This document shows positions 54,510-64,000 of a DNA stretch of 64,000 bases, one piece after another. Numbering within the stretch: the first letter of the stretch is position 1; every line of letters starts with the position of its first letter. The notes under the pieces are model-generated. The model searched no databases. It was not told the origin of the DNA and was given only the letters and a program-made list of their open reading frames with translations. Source of the DNA: Serinicoccus profundi (GTDB taxonomy: Bacteria > Actinomycetota > Actinomycetes > Actinomycetales > Dermatophilaceae); the NCBI RefSeq assembly GCF_008001015.1, contig NZ_CP042862.1, positions 1,550,001 through 1,614,000 of the forward strand, written 5' to 3'. The position numbers were made by a program, and so were the translations under genes.

Positions 54510-56497
54510 CGACGTCCACCCCGGCGCCGCGCCGGGACGAGGACCTGCCCGGCGCGGGGGAGCGCGGCGGTCGCCGCCAGCGTGCCGGTCGAGGCGGGCG
54601 GCCGCCGCGCCGCCGCAACGCGCGGCTCCGTGGCCCGCTGCGCACGCTGCTCAGCCTGCTCGTCGTGACCCTCCTCCTCTTCGGCGGCATCGGCGCGGCC
54701 CGCCTCTGGGCCGAGCCCGCCGCCTCGCTCACCCCGCAGCTGGGTCTCGACCTCGCCGGCGGCCGCCAGATCGTCATGGCGCCCCTCACCGAGGAGGGCG
54801 ACGCCGTCTCCTCCGAGCAGCTCGACCAGGCCATCGACATCATCCGTCGCCGTGTCGACGGCGGCGGCGTGACCGAGGCCGAGGTCACCCGGATGGGCCA
54901 GAACGTCTCGGTCGCCATCCCCGGCAACCCCACCGCAGCCCAGGTCGAGGCGCTCAGCCGTTCCTCCCAGCTGCGCTTCCGCCCGGTGCTCGTGGCGCAG
55001 CCGACCGGCCCGCAGGCCGAGGCGCCGCCGCAGCGGACCCTGCCGCTGCCGCCCAGCCTCATCCAGGAACAGCTCGAGGAGCTCGAGCAGTCCCAGCCGC
55101 CCGCCGAGGGTGAGACCGAGGGCGACAGCGTCGACGAGGGCGCGCCCGACCAGGGCTCAACCGATGAGTCCGAGCAGACCGAGGGCAACCGCGGCGGCAC
55201 CCGGCTCAGCGCCAGCGACAGCGACGCCGCTGCCACCGAGGCACCGGGGGTGCCCGCCGAGGACGGCGCCGACACCACCGCGCCGCCGCAGGAGGAGACG
55301 GCACCGCCCGCCGACCCCTCCAGCCTGGCGCAGATCACCCCCGAGCTGTCCGAGCAGTTCTCCTCCCTGGACTGCGCGGCGGAGGGCGTCGCCCAGGAGG
55401 TCGCGGCCGCCCCGGCCGACGAGCCGACCGTCGCCTGCTCCGCCGAGGGGGACGAGAAGTTCATCCTCGGCCCGGTCGAGCTGACCGGCAGCAGCGTCAC
55501 CGACGCCAGCGCCGGGCCCGAGACCGTCCAGGGTGGCGCCGTCACCGGCCGCTGGCAGGTCATCCTCACCTTCGACGGCGAGGGCGGACAGACCTTCGCC
55601 GACATCACCTCCCGCCTCTTCGGCTACCCGCAGGGGGAGGCGCAGAACCGCTTCGCGACCGTCCTCGACGGTCAGGTCATCACCGCCCCGACCGTCAACG
55701 GGGTCATCTCCGGCGGCACCGCCACCATCTCCGGCGACTTCACCCCCGAGGAGTCCCAGGGGCTGGCCAACCAGCTGAAGTTCGGTGCCCTGCCGCTGAG
55801 CTTCGAGGTCCAGACCTCCGAGCAGATCAGCCCGACCCTGGGCGGTGAGCAGCTGCGCTACGGCGTCATCGCCGGCGTCATCGGCCTGCTCCTGGTCTTC
55901 GCCTTCATGCTCGTGCAGTACCACGCGCTCGGCCTGGTCGCGATCGGCTCGCTCATCGTGGCCGCGCTGCTGACCTACGGCTCGGTGACCCTGCTCGGCT
56001 GGGCCAACAACTTCCGGCTCACCATGGCCGGGGTCACCGGCCTCATCGTCGCCATCGGTATCACGGCCGACAGCTTCATCGTCTACTTCGAGCGCATCCG
56101 TGACGAGGTGCGGGCCGGGCGACCCCTGCGGTTCGCCGTCGACACCGGCTGGGACCGCGCCAAGCGGACCCTCATCATCTCCGACCTGGTCAACCTCCTG
56201 GCCGCAGCGGTGCTCTACCTCCTCTCGGAGTCGGGCGTCAAGGCCTTCGCCTTCGCGCTGGGCCTCACGACGGTCATCGACCTGCTCGTCGTCTTCATGT
56301 TCACCCACCCGCTGGTGAGCATCCTGGCCAACACGCGCTTCTTCGGCGAGGGCAAGAAGTGGTCGGGGATGGAGCCCGAGCGGCTGGGCGCCAAGCGCTC
56401 GGCCTACCTCGGCCGGGGTCAGACCCGCGAGCCCGACGTCATCGCCCCCGGGCGCCGGCGGCATACCCGCGAAGAACTGGAAGGCGGTGTGGTCTGA
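54506..56497 (+). CDS. secD: protein translocase subunit SecD
   Basis: A 663-residue SecD. The first membrane helix is at ~50-70, then LGLDLAGGRQIVMAPL and the P1 domain. A ~140-residue acidic, Pro/Glu/Ala-rich insertion (about 180-320) is unusual in length but common in Actinobacteria. Next come P1 parts (GEAQNRFATVLDGQVITAPTVNG, ISGDFTPEESQGLANQLKFGALPL) and five more helices with AGVTGLIVAIGITADSFIVYFERIRDE, the proton-path motif. It aids late translocation using the proton gradient. The Arg/Pro-rich N terminus is cytoplasmic. Confidence 0.93.
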   Translation: MTTSTPAPRRDEDLPGAGERGGRRQRAGRGGRPPRRRNARLRGPLRTLLSLLVVTLLLFGGIGAARLWAEPAASLTPQLGLDLAGGRQIVMAPLTEEGDAVSSEQLDQAIDIIRRRVDGGGVTEAEVTRMGQNVSVAIPGNPTAAQVEALSRSSQLRFRPVLVAQPTGPQAEAPPQRTLPLPPSLIQEQLEELEQSQPPAEGETEGDSVDEGAPDQGSTDESEQTEGNRGGTRLSASDSDAAATEAPGVPAEDGADTTAPPQEETAPPADPSSLAQITPELSEQFSSLDCAAEGVAQEVAAAPADEPTVACSAEGDEKFILGPVELTGSSVTDASAGPETVQGGAVTGRWQVILTFDGEGGQTFADITSRLFGYPQGEAQNRFATVLDGQVITAPTVNGVISGGTATISGDFTPEESQGLANQLKFGALPLSFEVQTSEQISPTLGGEQLRYGVIAGVIGLLLVFAFMLVQYHALGLVAIGSLIVAALLTYGSVTLLGWANNFRLTMAGVTGLIVAIGITADSFIVYFERIRDEVRAGRPLRFAVDTGWDRAKRTLIISDLVNLLAAAVLYLLSESGVKAFAFALGLTTVIDLLVVFMFTHPLVSILANTRFFGEGKKWSGMEPERLGAKRSAYLGRGQTREPDVIAPGRRRHTREELEGGVV

Positions 56498-57723
56498 TGT
56501 CGCGCTTCTCCCGCCTCGGCAACGACCTCTACTCCGGCGCACGCTCCTACAACATCGTCGGACGCCGCACCGTCTGGTACCTCGTGTCGGCGGTGCTCAT
56601 CGCCGTCTCGCTGTTCGGCCTCTTCGGTCGTGGGCTCAACTTCGGCATCGAGTTCAGCGGGGGCTCCGAGCTGCGGGTCAGTGGCATCAGCAGCCAGGAG
56701 ATCGAGGGCTACGAGCAGGACGCCGAGAGCGCGCTCGAGCCGGTCGACCCTGGCGGCACGACGACGATCACCCGGATCGGCGACGACACCGTGCGCGTCC
56801 AGACCGGCGAGCTCAGCAGCGACGACGCTGAGACGGCCCGGGCCAACCTCGCGGAGACCTTCGGGGTGGAGACCGCCGATGTCACGAGCTCCTTCGTCGG
56901 CCCGTCGTGGGGCGAGACCGTCACCCAGCGGGCCCTCATCGCCCTGGTGGTCTTCCTGGCCCTCGTCACGCTCGTGCTCACGTTCTACTTCCACACCTGG
57001 AAGATGGCGGTGGCGGCCCTCGTCGCGCTCATCCACGACGTGCTCTTCACCATCGGCATCTACGCCCTGCTCGGCATCGAGGTCTCACCGGCGTCGGTCA
57101 TCGGGTTCCTCACCATCCTCGGCTACTCGATCTACGACACCATCGTCGTCTTCGACAAGGTGCGAGAGAACACCGACCACGCCTTCGACACCAAGCGGGA
57201 GACCTACGGCGAGGCGGCCAACCATGCCGTCAACCAGACCCTGGTGCGCTCCATCAACACCTCGGTCGTGGCACTGCTGCCGGTCGCGGTCATCCTCGTC
57301 GTCGGGATCACGCTCATCGGGCCGGGCACCCTGGTCGACCTGGCCTGGGCCCTGGTCATCGGCATCGCGGTCGGCACCTTCTCCTCGATCTTCATCGCGA
57401 CCCCGCTGCTCGTGCAGCTGCGCGAGGGGGAGCTGACCGTGCGCAAGCACGACGCGCAGGTCACCAAGCGTCGTGCGCGCCACGACGCGCGATCCTCCAG
57501 CGCGGGGCACGACGACGCGCTGCTGGACCCGGCCGAGTCCGCGTCCGAGACCGGTGACGGGGCTCTCGTCGGCGCCGGCGCGCAGGACACCGCGGCCCGT
57601 GCCGACGGTGGTGCGGGCCAGGGCACGGCCGCGCGGGCCGAGGCGGCCCCCGGTCGCCAGCTGCACCCCTACGCCCAGCGGGGTCCCCGCAACCAGCCCA
57701 AGCGCAAGCGCCGCGGACGCTGA
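56497..57723 (+). CDS. secF: protein translocase subunit SecF
   Basis: A 408-residue SecF. Six helices include LIAVSLFGLFGRGLNFGIEFSGGSELRV, IHDVLFTIGIYALLGIEVSPASVIGFLTILGYSIYDTIVVFDKVRE and NQTLVRSINTSVVALLPV, the conserved SecF blocks. The last ~90 residues are a charged Ala/Gly-rich cytoplasmic tail ending in basic residues. ATG 56497 shares its first base with the secD stop. Confidence 0.94.
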   Translation: MSRFSRLGNDLYSGARSYNIVGRRTVWYLVSAVLIAVSLFGLFGRGLNFGIEFSGGSELRVSGISSQEIEGYEQDAESALEPVDPGGTTTITRIGDDTVRVQTGELSSDDAETARANLAETFGVETADVTSSFVGPSWGETVTQRALIALVVFLALVTLVLTFYFHTWKMAVAALVALIHDVLFTIGIYALLGIEVSPASVIGFLTILGYSIYDTIVVFDKVRENTDHAFDTKRETYGEAANHAVNQTLVRSINTSVVALLPVAVILVVGITLIGPGTLVDLAWALVIGIAVGTFSSIFIATPLLVQLREGELTVRKHDAQVTKRRARHDARSSSAGHDDALLDPAESASETGDGALVGAGAQDTAARADGGAGQGTAARAEAAPGRQLHPYAQRGPRNQPKRKRRGR

Positions 57724-57740
57724 GGACGAGGCAGGACACC

Positions 57741-58277
57741 ATGGCGACCCCAGACGCCCAGCTCGCCGCCGACGTCCTCGCGGGGATGCGGGATATCCCG
57801 GACTTCCCCGAGGAGGGCGTGGTCTTCAAGGACTTCACCCCCGTCCTGCTCGACACGTCACTGCGTGACCGGATCGTGCAGGACACCGTGCAGCGCCGTC
57901 GCGGCCAGGTCGACGTCGTGGCCGGCATCGAGGCGCGCGGCTTCATCCTCGGCTCGATGATCGCCCACGCGCTCGGCGTGGGCTTCGTGCCGGTGCGCAA
58001 GGCGGGCAGGCTGCCCGCCGCCGTGCACCGCCAGACCTACACCCTGGAGTACGGCACGGCCACCCTGGAGATCCACCAGGACGCCGTCTCCCACCAGGAG
58101 CGGGTGCTCGTCGTCGACGACGTGCTGGCCACCGGCGGCACGCTCTCGGCGACCTGCGAGCTCATCGAGCGCTGCGGCGCGAGCGTCGCCGCCATCGAGC
58201 TGGTCCTGGAGATCGAGGCGCTGTCCGGTCGCGACAGGCTCGCGGCCTACGACCTGCACTGCCTCACCAGCGTCTGA
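57741..58277 (+). CDS. apt: adenine phosphoribosyltransferase
   Basis: 178 residues. DIPDFPEEGVVFKDFTPVL opens the enzyme, GIEARGFILGSMIAHALGVGFVPVRKAGRLP is the family block, and VLVVDDVLATGGTLSATCELIE is the PRPP-binding loop. Salvages adenine to AMP. Lies 17 bp after secF and before relA, the usual actinobacterial order. Confidence 0.94.
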   Translation: MATPDAQLAADVLAGMRDIPDFPEEGVVFKDFTPVLLDTSLRDRIVQDTVQRRRGQVDVVAGIEARGFILGSMIAHALGVGFVPVRKAGRLPAAVHRQTYTLEYGTATLEIHQDAVSHQERVLVVDDVLATGGTLSATCELIERCGASVAAIELVLEIEALSGRDRLAAYDLHCLTSV

Positions 58278-58328
58278 GCCCGCCCGCCGGTGCCGTCACC
58301 GGCGTGCCGACCGCCCCCCGCCAGCACC

Positions 58329-58334
58329 TATGAT
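58329..58334 (+). promoter_or_regulatory. -10 box TATGAT of relA
   Basis: TATGAT, close to the -10 consensus, ends 6 nt before ATG 58341, so relA is probably leaderless. Confidence 0.5.
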
Positions 58335-58340
58335 CTGTGC

Positions 58341-60659
58341 ATGAGCGAGCCGGCACCCACGACACCGCCCGCGAGGGTGGGGGGTGGCCTGCGGCCGCGC
58401 TGGGCCCGCCTCGGTGGCACGCGCGCCTCGAGCAACCCGGCGCTGGAGCCGCTGCTCCGCTCGGTCAAGGCGACCCACCCCAAGGCTGACCTCCCGCTCG
58501 TGGAACGCGCGTACGCCGTCGCCGACGAGATGCACAAGGGCCAGCTGCGCAAGAGCGGTGACGCCTACATCACCCACCCGCTCGCGGTCGCGACGATCCT
58601 CGCCGAGCTCGGTATGACGCCCTCGACCATCGCCGCGGCGCTGCTGCACGACACGGTCGAGGACACGCCATACTCCCTGGCGCAGCTGCGCCGCGACTTC
58701 GGCGACGAGATCGCGATGATGGTCGACGGGGTCACCAAGCTCGACAAGATGACCTACGGCGACGCGGCGCAGGCCGAGACCGTCCGCAAGATGGTCGTCG
58801 CGATGGCGCGCGACATCCGGGTGCTCGTTATCAAGCTGGCCGACCGGCTGCACAACGCCCGGACCTGGCGTTACGTCTCCGCGGAGAGCGCCGCCCGCAA
58901 GGCGTCGGAGACCCTGGAGATCTACGCCCCGCTCGCCCACCGCCTGGGGATGAACACCATCAAGTGGGAGCTGGAGGACCTCTCCTTCGCCCAGCTCTAC
59001 CCCAAGGTCTACGACGAGATCGTGCGCATGGTCGCCGACCGGGCGCCGGCGCGGGAGGAGATGCTCTCGCGGATCCGCGGGGAGATCTCCGAGGAGCTGA
59101 AGTCGACCAAGATCCGGGCCACCGTCACCGGTCGCCCCAAGCACTACTACTCGGTCTACCAGAAGATGATCGTGCGGGGGCACGACTTCGAGAAGATCTA
59201 CGACCTGGTCGGCGTGCGCGTGCTCGTCGACTCGATCCAGGACTGCTACGCGGTGCTCGGCGCCCTGCACAACCGGTGGAACCCGGTGCCCGGGCGGTTC
59301 AAGGACTACATCGCGATGCCGAAGTTCAACATGTACCAGTCGCTGCACACGACGGTCATCGGGCCCGGGGGCAAGCCGGTCGAGATCCAGATCCGCACCT
59401 TCCAGATGCACCGTCGCGCGGAGTACGGCGTCGCGGCGCACTGGAAGTACAAGGAGCAGGGGCCGGACGGCGCCCGCGCCGCCGCCGGCGTCGACGGAGG
59501 CCCCGGAGCGCTCGAGGGGATGCAGTGGTTGCGCCAGCTCATCGACTGGCAGCAGGAGACCTCCGACCCACTGGAGTTCCTCGACTCGCTGCGCTTCGAG
59601 ATGGGCGCGGCCGAGGTCTACGTCTTCACCCCGGACGGTGACGTCATGGCGTTGCCCGCGGGAGCCACGCCCGTCGACTTCGCGTATGCCGTCCACACCG
59701 AGGTCGGGCACCGTTGCGTCGGGGGGCGGGTCAACGGCAAGCTCGTTCCGCTGGACTCCGAGCTCACCAACGGCGACGTCTGCGAGATCATCACGAGCAA
59801 GGCGCAGGACGCCGGCCCCAGCCGTGACTGGTTGAGCTTCGTCAAGAGCGCCCGCGCCCGCAACAAGATCCGCCAGCGGTTCACCCGCGAGCGGCGCGAG
59901 GAGATGGTCGACTCCGGCAAGGACGAGATCGCCAAGGTGCTGCGCAAGCAGAAGGCCCCGCTGCAGCGACTCATGAGCCACGACACGCTGACCGCCGTGG
60001 CGCAGGGGCTCAACTACCGGGACATCGACGGACTCTTCGCCGCCGTGGGGGAGGGCCATGTCTCGGCGCAGCACGTCGTCAAGCAGCTCACCGCGACGCT
60101 CGGGGGCGAGGACGGCACCGAGGAGGACCTCGCCGAGGCGGTGCGTCCGCGGCGCGGACGGGTCACCCAGTCCGACCCCGGGGTCACCGTCGTCGGCGCC
60201 GACGACGTCTGGGTCAAGATCGCCAAGTGCTGCACCCCGGTGCCGGGCGACCCGATCCTCGGCTTCGTCACGCACGGCAAGGGCGTCTCGGTGCACCGCA
60301 CCGACTGCACCAACGCCGCGGAGCTGCAGGCCAAGTCACCCGAGCGGATCATCCGCGTGGCGTGGGCCCCGACCTCGAGCAGTCTCTTCATGGTCAACAT
60401 GCAGGTCGAGGCGCTGGACCGCTCGGCGCTGCTCTCCGACATCACCCGGGTGCTCTCCGAGCAGCACGTCAACATCCTGTCCGCCTCGGTGCAGACGAGC
60501 CGCGACCGGGTGGCGCTGTCCAAGTTCACCTTCGAGATGGCCGACCCGTCACACCTGGAGTCGGTCCTGCGCGCGGTGCGCCGGATCCCGGCCGTCCTCG
60601 ACGCCTACCGCGTCACCGGCACGACGAGCACCGACCCGCACCGACGCACCCAGCCCTGA
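58341..60659 (+). CDS. relA: bifunctional (p)ppGpp synthetase/hydrolase RelA
   Basis: A 772-residue Rel protein. The HD hydrolase domain has [24 protein letters not shown] and [12 protein letters not shown]. The synthetase domain has [46 protein letters not shown] and [27 protein letters not shown] ([31 protein letters not shown]), a helical/zinc-type region with KCCTPVPGD, and a C-terminal ACT domain follow. It makes and degrades the stringent-response alarmone. All parts are intact. Confidence 0.95.
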   Translation: MSEPAPTTPPARVGGGLRPRWARLGGTRASSNPALEPLLRSVKATHPKADLPLVERAYAVADEMHKGQLRKSGDAYITHPLAVATILAELGMTPSTIAAALLHDTVEDTPYSLAQLRRDFGDEIAMMVDGVTKLDKMTYGDAAQAETVRKMVVAMARDIRVLVIKLADRLHNARTWRYVSAESAARKASETLEIYAPLAHRLGMNTIKWELEDLSFAQLYPKVYDEIVRMVADRAPAREEMLSRIRGEISEELKSTKIRATVTGRPKHYYSVYQKMIVRGHDFEKIYDLVGVRVLVDSIQDCYAVLGALHNRWNPVPGRFKDYIAMPKFNMYQSLHTTVIGPGGKPVEIQIRTFQMHRRAEYGVAAHWKYKEQGPDGARAAAGVDGGPGALEGMQWLRQLIDWQQETSDPLEFLDSLRFEMGAAEVYVFTPDGDVMALPAGATPVDFAYAVHTEVGHRCVGGRVNGKLVPLDSELTNGDVCEIITSKAQDAGPSRDWLSFVKSARARNKIRQRFTRERREEMVDSGKDEIAKVLRKQKAPLQRLMSHDTLTAVAQGLNYRDIDGLFAAVGEGHVSAQHVVKQLTATLGGEDGTEEDLAEAVRPRRGRVTQSDPGVTVVGADDVWVKIAKCCTPVPGDPILGFVTHGKGVSVHRTDCTNAAELQAKSPERIIRVAWAPTSSSLFMVNMQVEALDRSALLSDITRVLSEQHVNILSASVQTSRDRVALSKFTFEMADPSHLESVLRAVRRIPAVLDAYRVTGTTSTDPHRRTQP

Positions 60660-60662
60660 GGG

Positions 60663-61998
60663 TCAGGCAGGGGCGAGGAAGGCGGCCAGGGCCGCGGCAT
60701 ACCCGGCCTGGTCGAGGGTGCCGCAGATCTCCCGCGTGGAGTGCATCGACAGCACCGGTGCGCCGAAGTCGACCGTGGTCGCGCCGGTGAGGGCGGAGGT
60801 GACCGGCCCGACCGTGGAGCCGCAGGGCAGGTCCGAGCGGGTGACGAAGGTCTGCATGGGCACGCCCGCCTGCTCGCACGCCAGCGAGAAGGCCGCCGCC
60901 CCGACGGAGTCGGTCGCGTAGCGCAGGTTGGTGTTGACCTTGAGCACCGGCCCGCCGTTCATGAGGATCGGGTGCTCGGGCTCGGCCCGGTCGGGGTAGT
61001 TGGGGTGCGTGGCGTGGGCCATGTCGCCGGAGGCGATGACCGAGCCGGCCAGGGCGCGCCAGTAGTCCCTCCCGACCGCCGCCGGCCGCCAGGACGATCC
61101 GCTCCAGCCAGGCGGGGAGGAAGGTCGACTGGGCGCCGCGCTCGGAGCTGCTGCCGACCTCTTCGTGGTCGAAGAGCACGATGACGGGCACCGTGGAGGC
61201 ACCACCGGGCTCGGCGACCGCCTGGAGCAGGGCCCGCACCGCGGCATACGACGTGGCGAGGTTGTCCAGGCGCCCGGAGGCGACGAGCTCACCCTCGCCG
61301 CCGATGCGACGGGCCGGGGTGAGGTCGTGGGTCATCGCGTCGAAGCCGAGCAGGTCCTCCGGCGCGGTCCCGACCTGAGCGGCCAGCCACTCCCGGAACG
61401 TGCGCGGCGCGTCGCCACCAGGGCTCCAGTGCGGCGCGAGGTGCTGCTGGTCGTTGAGCTTGAGGCCGTCGGTGCGCACCGTGCGGTCGAGGTGGATCGC
61501 GAGCTGGGAGACCCGCAGCAGCGGGTCGTCGCAGCGCCAGAGGCGGCGGGAGATCCCGCCCGGGGCATCGGTGTTGCGGACGGCGACCCGCCCCGACAGC
61601 CCGAGGTCACGGTCCAGCCAGGAGTTGGTCAGCGCGCCGCCGTAGACCTCGACACCCAGCATCTGCCACCCGGAACGGCTCCAGTCCGGCTGCGGCTTGA
61701 TGCGCAGGTTGGGGGAGTCGGTGTGGGCACCGACCACGCGGTATGCCGTGTGCGCAGGCCGGTCCGTCGGCAGGTGGGCCGTGGACCACGCCAGGAGCGA
61801 CCCGCCCCGCAGCACGACGTAGTGACCCGGCTCGGTGGGGGTCGGGTCGACCTCGTCGATCTCGGTGAAGCCGGCCCGGACCAGGAGGTCGGCCGCCGAG
61901 CGCACCGCGTGGAACGGCGAGGGGGAGGCGTCGAGGTAGGCGCACAGGCCGTCGGCGACCTCGCCGACCTGGGTGGCGAGGCGGGTCAGGGAGCTCAC
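60663..61998 (-). pseudogene. M18 family aminopeptidase (frameshifted)
   Basis: Metal ligands and landmarks are present: VVGAHTDSPNLRIKP near residue 85, [34 protein letters not shown], then in a second frame [37 protein letters not shown] and [19 protein letters not shown]. One extra base in the C-rich run at 61067-61073 causes the break; removing it gives [13 protein letters not shown]. About 440 residues when joined, the usual size. It removes N-terminal residues from peptides, often acidic ones, with two zinc ions. GTG 61998 overlaps the DUF349 gene stop. Probably intact in the organism. Confidence 0.85.
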
Positions 61999-63749
61999 CG
62001 GCCGAGACCCCCGCGCGCCGAGTCCAGCCAGAGCTTCTTGGTGGCCAGCTCGGCCTCGAGGTCGGTGACCTTACGGTCCTCGCCGGCCGCTCGCGCGGCC
62101 TCGAGGTCGGACTCCAGCCCCTGGACGGCGCGCTCGAGCTGGTCGACCATCGACCGGGCGCGCGCGTTGAGCTCGGGGTCCGAGCGCTTCCACTGCGAGT
62201 CCTCGATGTCGCGGACCTTCTGCTCCACGGCGCGCAGGCGGTTCTCGACCCGCTTGATGTCGCCGCGGGGCACCTTGCCCGCGGCGTCCCACCGGTCCTG
62301 GATGCTGCGCAGCTGGGCCTTGGCCTGGTCGAGGTGCTTTTCGTCGACCGTGACCGCCTCGGCCTCGACGAGCAGCGCCTCCTTGACCTTGAGGTTCTCG
62401 GAGAACTCCGCCTCCTCGGCCGCCACGACCTCGTCCTTGGCGTCGAAGAAGGAGTCCTGCGCGGCCTTGAAGCGGGCCCACAGCGCGTCGTCGTCGGCGC
62501 GGGAGGCGCGACCGGCGCGCTTCCAGTCCTGCATGAGGCGCTTGAAGGCACCGGCCGTGGCGCCCCAGTCCTTGCTGGCGGCCAGGGTCTCGGCCTCGCG
62601 GACCAGTCGCTCCTTAGTGGCCTTGGCGTGCCCGTGCTCCTCGTCGAGCTGGGCGAACCACGTCTTGCGCATCCTGTCGAAGGCGGAGCGGGCGTGGCTG
62701 AAGCGCTGCCACAGGGCGTTCTCGGCGTCCTTGTCCAGGCGCGGACCGGAGCGCTGGTGGGCCTTCCACTCCTCGAGCAGCTCCCGGATGCGGGTGCTGC
62801 TCTGCTTCCACTGGATCTTGCCCGGGTCGGTGCCAGCCAGCTCCTCCGCCTCGGCGACGAGCTTCTCGCGCTCCTGCACGGCCTGCGCCTTGGCCTTGAC
62901 CCGCTCCTCCTGCTCGGTGCGGGAGCGGGTCTTGACCTCGGCCTCCAGCTCCTTGACCACCGACTCGAGGGCGGCCAGGTCGCCGACGACGTGCGCCTCG
63001 CCGATCTGCTCCTTGAGGTGCGCCAGGGACTGGCGTGCGTCGTGCGCGGACACCTCGGTGCCGGCCAGGCGGGCCTTGAGCAGGTCCGCCGAGGCGAGCA
63101 TCTCGTCATACTTGCGGGCGAAGTAGGCCAGCGCCTCCTCCGGCGTCGCGCCGGGGTAGGAACCGACCTCGCGCTCGGAGCCGTCGGCGGCGACGACGAA
63201 GACCGTCCCGTCCTCGGCGACGCGGCCGTGCTTCATCGACTCGCTGGGGTCGGGGTGGTGCTCGGGCGCGGCGGCCACGGCGCCCGCGGCCGGCTGCGGC
63301 GCTGCGGGCTTGCGGGCGGCGAACATCGCGGGGGAGGGCGCAGCGGGTCGCGGAGCCGCCGGGGCCGTCGGGGCCTCGGGCTCGGCCGGGGTGTCCTCGA
63401 CGGGAGCCGCGTCGGGCGTCTGCGTCACGGTCTCGGCCTGGGCGGCTTCGGGCTCGGTCGCCTGGGAGACCTCGGATGCCTCGTGCGGCTCCTCCGCGGG
63501 GGCTTCGACCTTGGTCGGCTCAGTTGCCTCGGAATCCTCGGCGGGCTCGGGCTCGGGCTCCTCGGCGGGAGCCTCAGGCGCCTCAGGTGCGGGCTCGGAG
63601 GTCCCCCGCGGCTCCTCGGCGGGCGGCTGGGCCTGCGCCCCCGTCGGGGCGTCCGGCGCGCTCTGGGGCTCCACGTCCTGCGTGGCGGCGACCTGGGGCT
63701 CGGCGCCCTGGTCGTCGGGCTCGGTCGGGGAGGGCGTCTGCTCGGACAT
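61995..63749 (-). CDS. DUF349 domain-containing protein
   Basis: A 584-residue protein. Residues 1-165 are Ala/Pro/Glu-rich and probably disordered. After a short globular piece (GRVAEDGTVFVVAADGSEREVGSYPGATPEEALAYFARKYDE) there are helical DUF349 repeats with W-K...R-I-R-x-L-x-E-x-W-K-A-x-Q-R and WARFKAAQDSFFDAKD. The function of DUF349 proteins is not known. They commonly lie next to relA and the MBL-fold gene in Actinobacteria, as here. ATG 63749 has GAGAGG upstream. Confidence 0.88.
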   Translation of the reverse strand: MSEQTPSPTEPDDQGAEPQVAATQDVEPQSAPDAPTGAQAQPPAEEPRGTSEPAPEAPEAPAEEPEPEPAEDSEATEPTKVEAPAEEPHEASEVSQATEPEAAQAETVTQTPDAAPVEDTPAEPEAPTAPAAPRPAAPSPAMFAARKPAAPQPAAGAVAAAPEHHPDPSESMKHGRVAEDGTVFVVAADGSEREVGSYPGATPEEALAYFARKYDEMLASADLLKARLAGTEVSAHDARQSLAHLKEQIGEAHVVGDLAALESVVKELEAEVKTRSRTEQEERVKAKAQAVQEREKLVAEAEELAGTDPGKIQWKQSSTRIRELLEEWKAHQRSGPRLDKDAENALWQRFSHARSAFDRMRKTWFAQLDEEHGHAKATKERLVREAETLAASKDWGATAGAFKRLMQDWKRAGRASRADDDALWARFKAAQDSFFDAKDEVVAAEEAEFSENLKVKEALLVEAEAVTVDEKHLDQAKAQLRSIQDRWDAAGKVPRGDIKRVENRLRAVEQKVRDIEDSQWKRSDPELNARARSMVDQLERAVQGLESDLEAARAAGEDRKVTDLEAELATKKLWLDSARGGLGR

Positions 63750-63876
63750 GGTGGTGGCCTCTCGGATAGGGACCGCGAGCACGACCATCGGGGCCGCCTC
63801 GACATGGCGTTGACGCCACGACCCTACCCAACGCGGCGTCGCCTGGCCCGGGCGAGGTCCGAGGCGCCCGGGTGCG

Positions 63877-63882
63877 TAGGGT
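63877..63882 (+). promoter_or_regulatory. -10 box TAGGGT before MBL-fold gene
   Basis: TAGGGT ends 7 nt before ATG 63890; leaderless spacing. Confidence 0.4.
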
Positions 63883-63889
63883 CACCAGC

Positions 63890-64000
63890 ATGTTCGTCCG
63901 CAGCATCGTCGCCGACGCCTTCGCCACGAACTGTTACATCGTGGCCCCCGCCGAGGGGGAGGAGTGCATCGTCGTCGACCCCGGCATCGGCGTCGAGAAC
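63890..64000 (+). CDS. MBL-fold metallo-hydrolase (N-terminal part, cut by window end)
   Basis: The first 37 residues: MFVRSIVADAFATNCYIVAP, then ECIVVDPGIGVEN. ATNCYIV followed by a V-V-D-P-G strand is the opening of glyoxalase-II-like metallo-beta-lactamase-fold enzymes. The metal-binding H-x-H-x-D-H motif would lie beyond the window. This neighbour of relA and DUF349 is usual in Actinobacteria. Confidence 0.8.
   Translation, partial: MFVRSIVADAFATNCYIVAPAEGEECIVVDPGIGVEN

Overview
The window comes from a high-GC actinobacterium. Gene density, GTG/ATG start mix, GTGA and ATGA gene overlaps, a yebC-ruvCAB-yajC-secDF-apt-relA block, pdxS/pdxT and F420-type enzymes all fit the order Micrococcales. 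An Intrasporangiaceae or Ornithinimicrobiaceae-like genus is my guess from gene style, not a database result.

Region by region. 1-6.6 kb is mixed metabolism: a VOC protein, a FUSC-type membrane protein, a zinc alcohol dehydrogenase, an SDR, a cation diffusion facilitator, a small lipoprotein and a truncated class F sortase. 6.6-13.7 kb is one tightly overlapped minus-strand operon of eight genes: HAD phosphatase, GTP cyclohydrolase II fused to a RibD-type reductase, CDP-alcohol phosphatidyltransferase, MDR dehydrogenase, 6-pyruvoyl-tetrahydropterin synthase homologue, glycosyltransferase, methyltransferase and UPF0104 membrane protein. It looks like a pathway from GTP to a modified, perhaps lipid-linked, compound. 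13.7-17.1 kb holds an SDR, an FNT-type channel, a trypsin-fold protease and two small proteins. 17.2-21.8 kb is a sugar block (alpha-galactosidase, alditol oxidase, galactokinase). A 32-bp-period repeat then separates it from ackA-pta (22-25.3 kb). 25.3-28.1 kb has an aminotransferase, a secreted protease, tRNA-Val and a HesB-like gene. 28.1-31.4 kb is a large SF1 helicase of foreign-looking composition. 31.7-37.9 kb holds a NUDIX gene, thrS, an acetyltransferase-like gene, a DDN-type oxidoreductase run together with an ATP-grasp gene, a HIT gene and pdxS.

37.85-45.02 kb is the clearest accessory region: a 7.1-kb island inserted exactly at the 3' end of pdxS and flanked by perfect 56-bp direct repeats. 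It encodes an EcoRI-type adenine methyltransferase coupled to a DUF262-HNH nuclease, a TcmP / Gp37-type (DUF5131) three-Cys-motif pair, a broken PDDEXK-like gene and a broken gene resembling a predicted pPIWI-associated nuclease. I find no recombinase in it. Beyond it lie an ECF sigma factor with a membrane beta-propeller partner, pdxT, an acetyltransferase, a SpoIID/cell-wall-binding protein, then the housekeeping run yebC-ruvCAB-yajC-secDF-apt-relA, an M18 aminopeptidase, a DUF349 protein and the start of an MBL-fold hydrolase.

Two general features matter when reading the annotation. At least eleven sites need a single-base insertion or deletion to restore an obvious gene, mostly at G/C runs. 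These may be sequencing errors rather than real decay. Many genes also appear to be leaderless, with a TANNNT -10 box 5-8 nt before the start codon.
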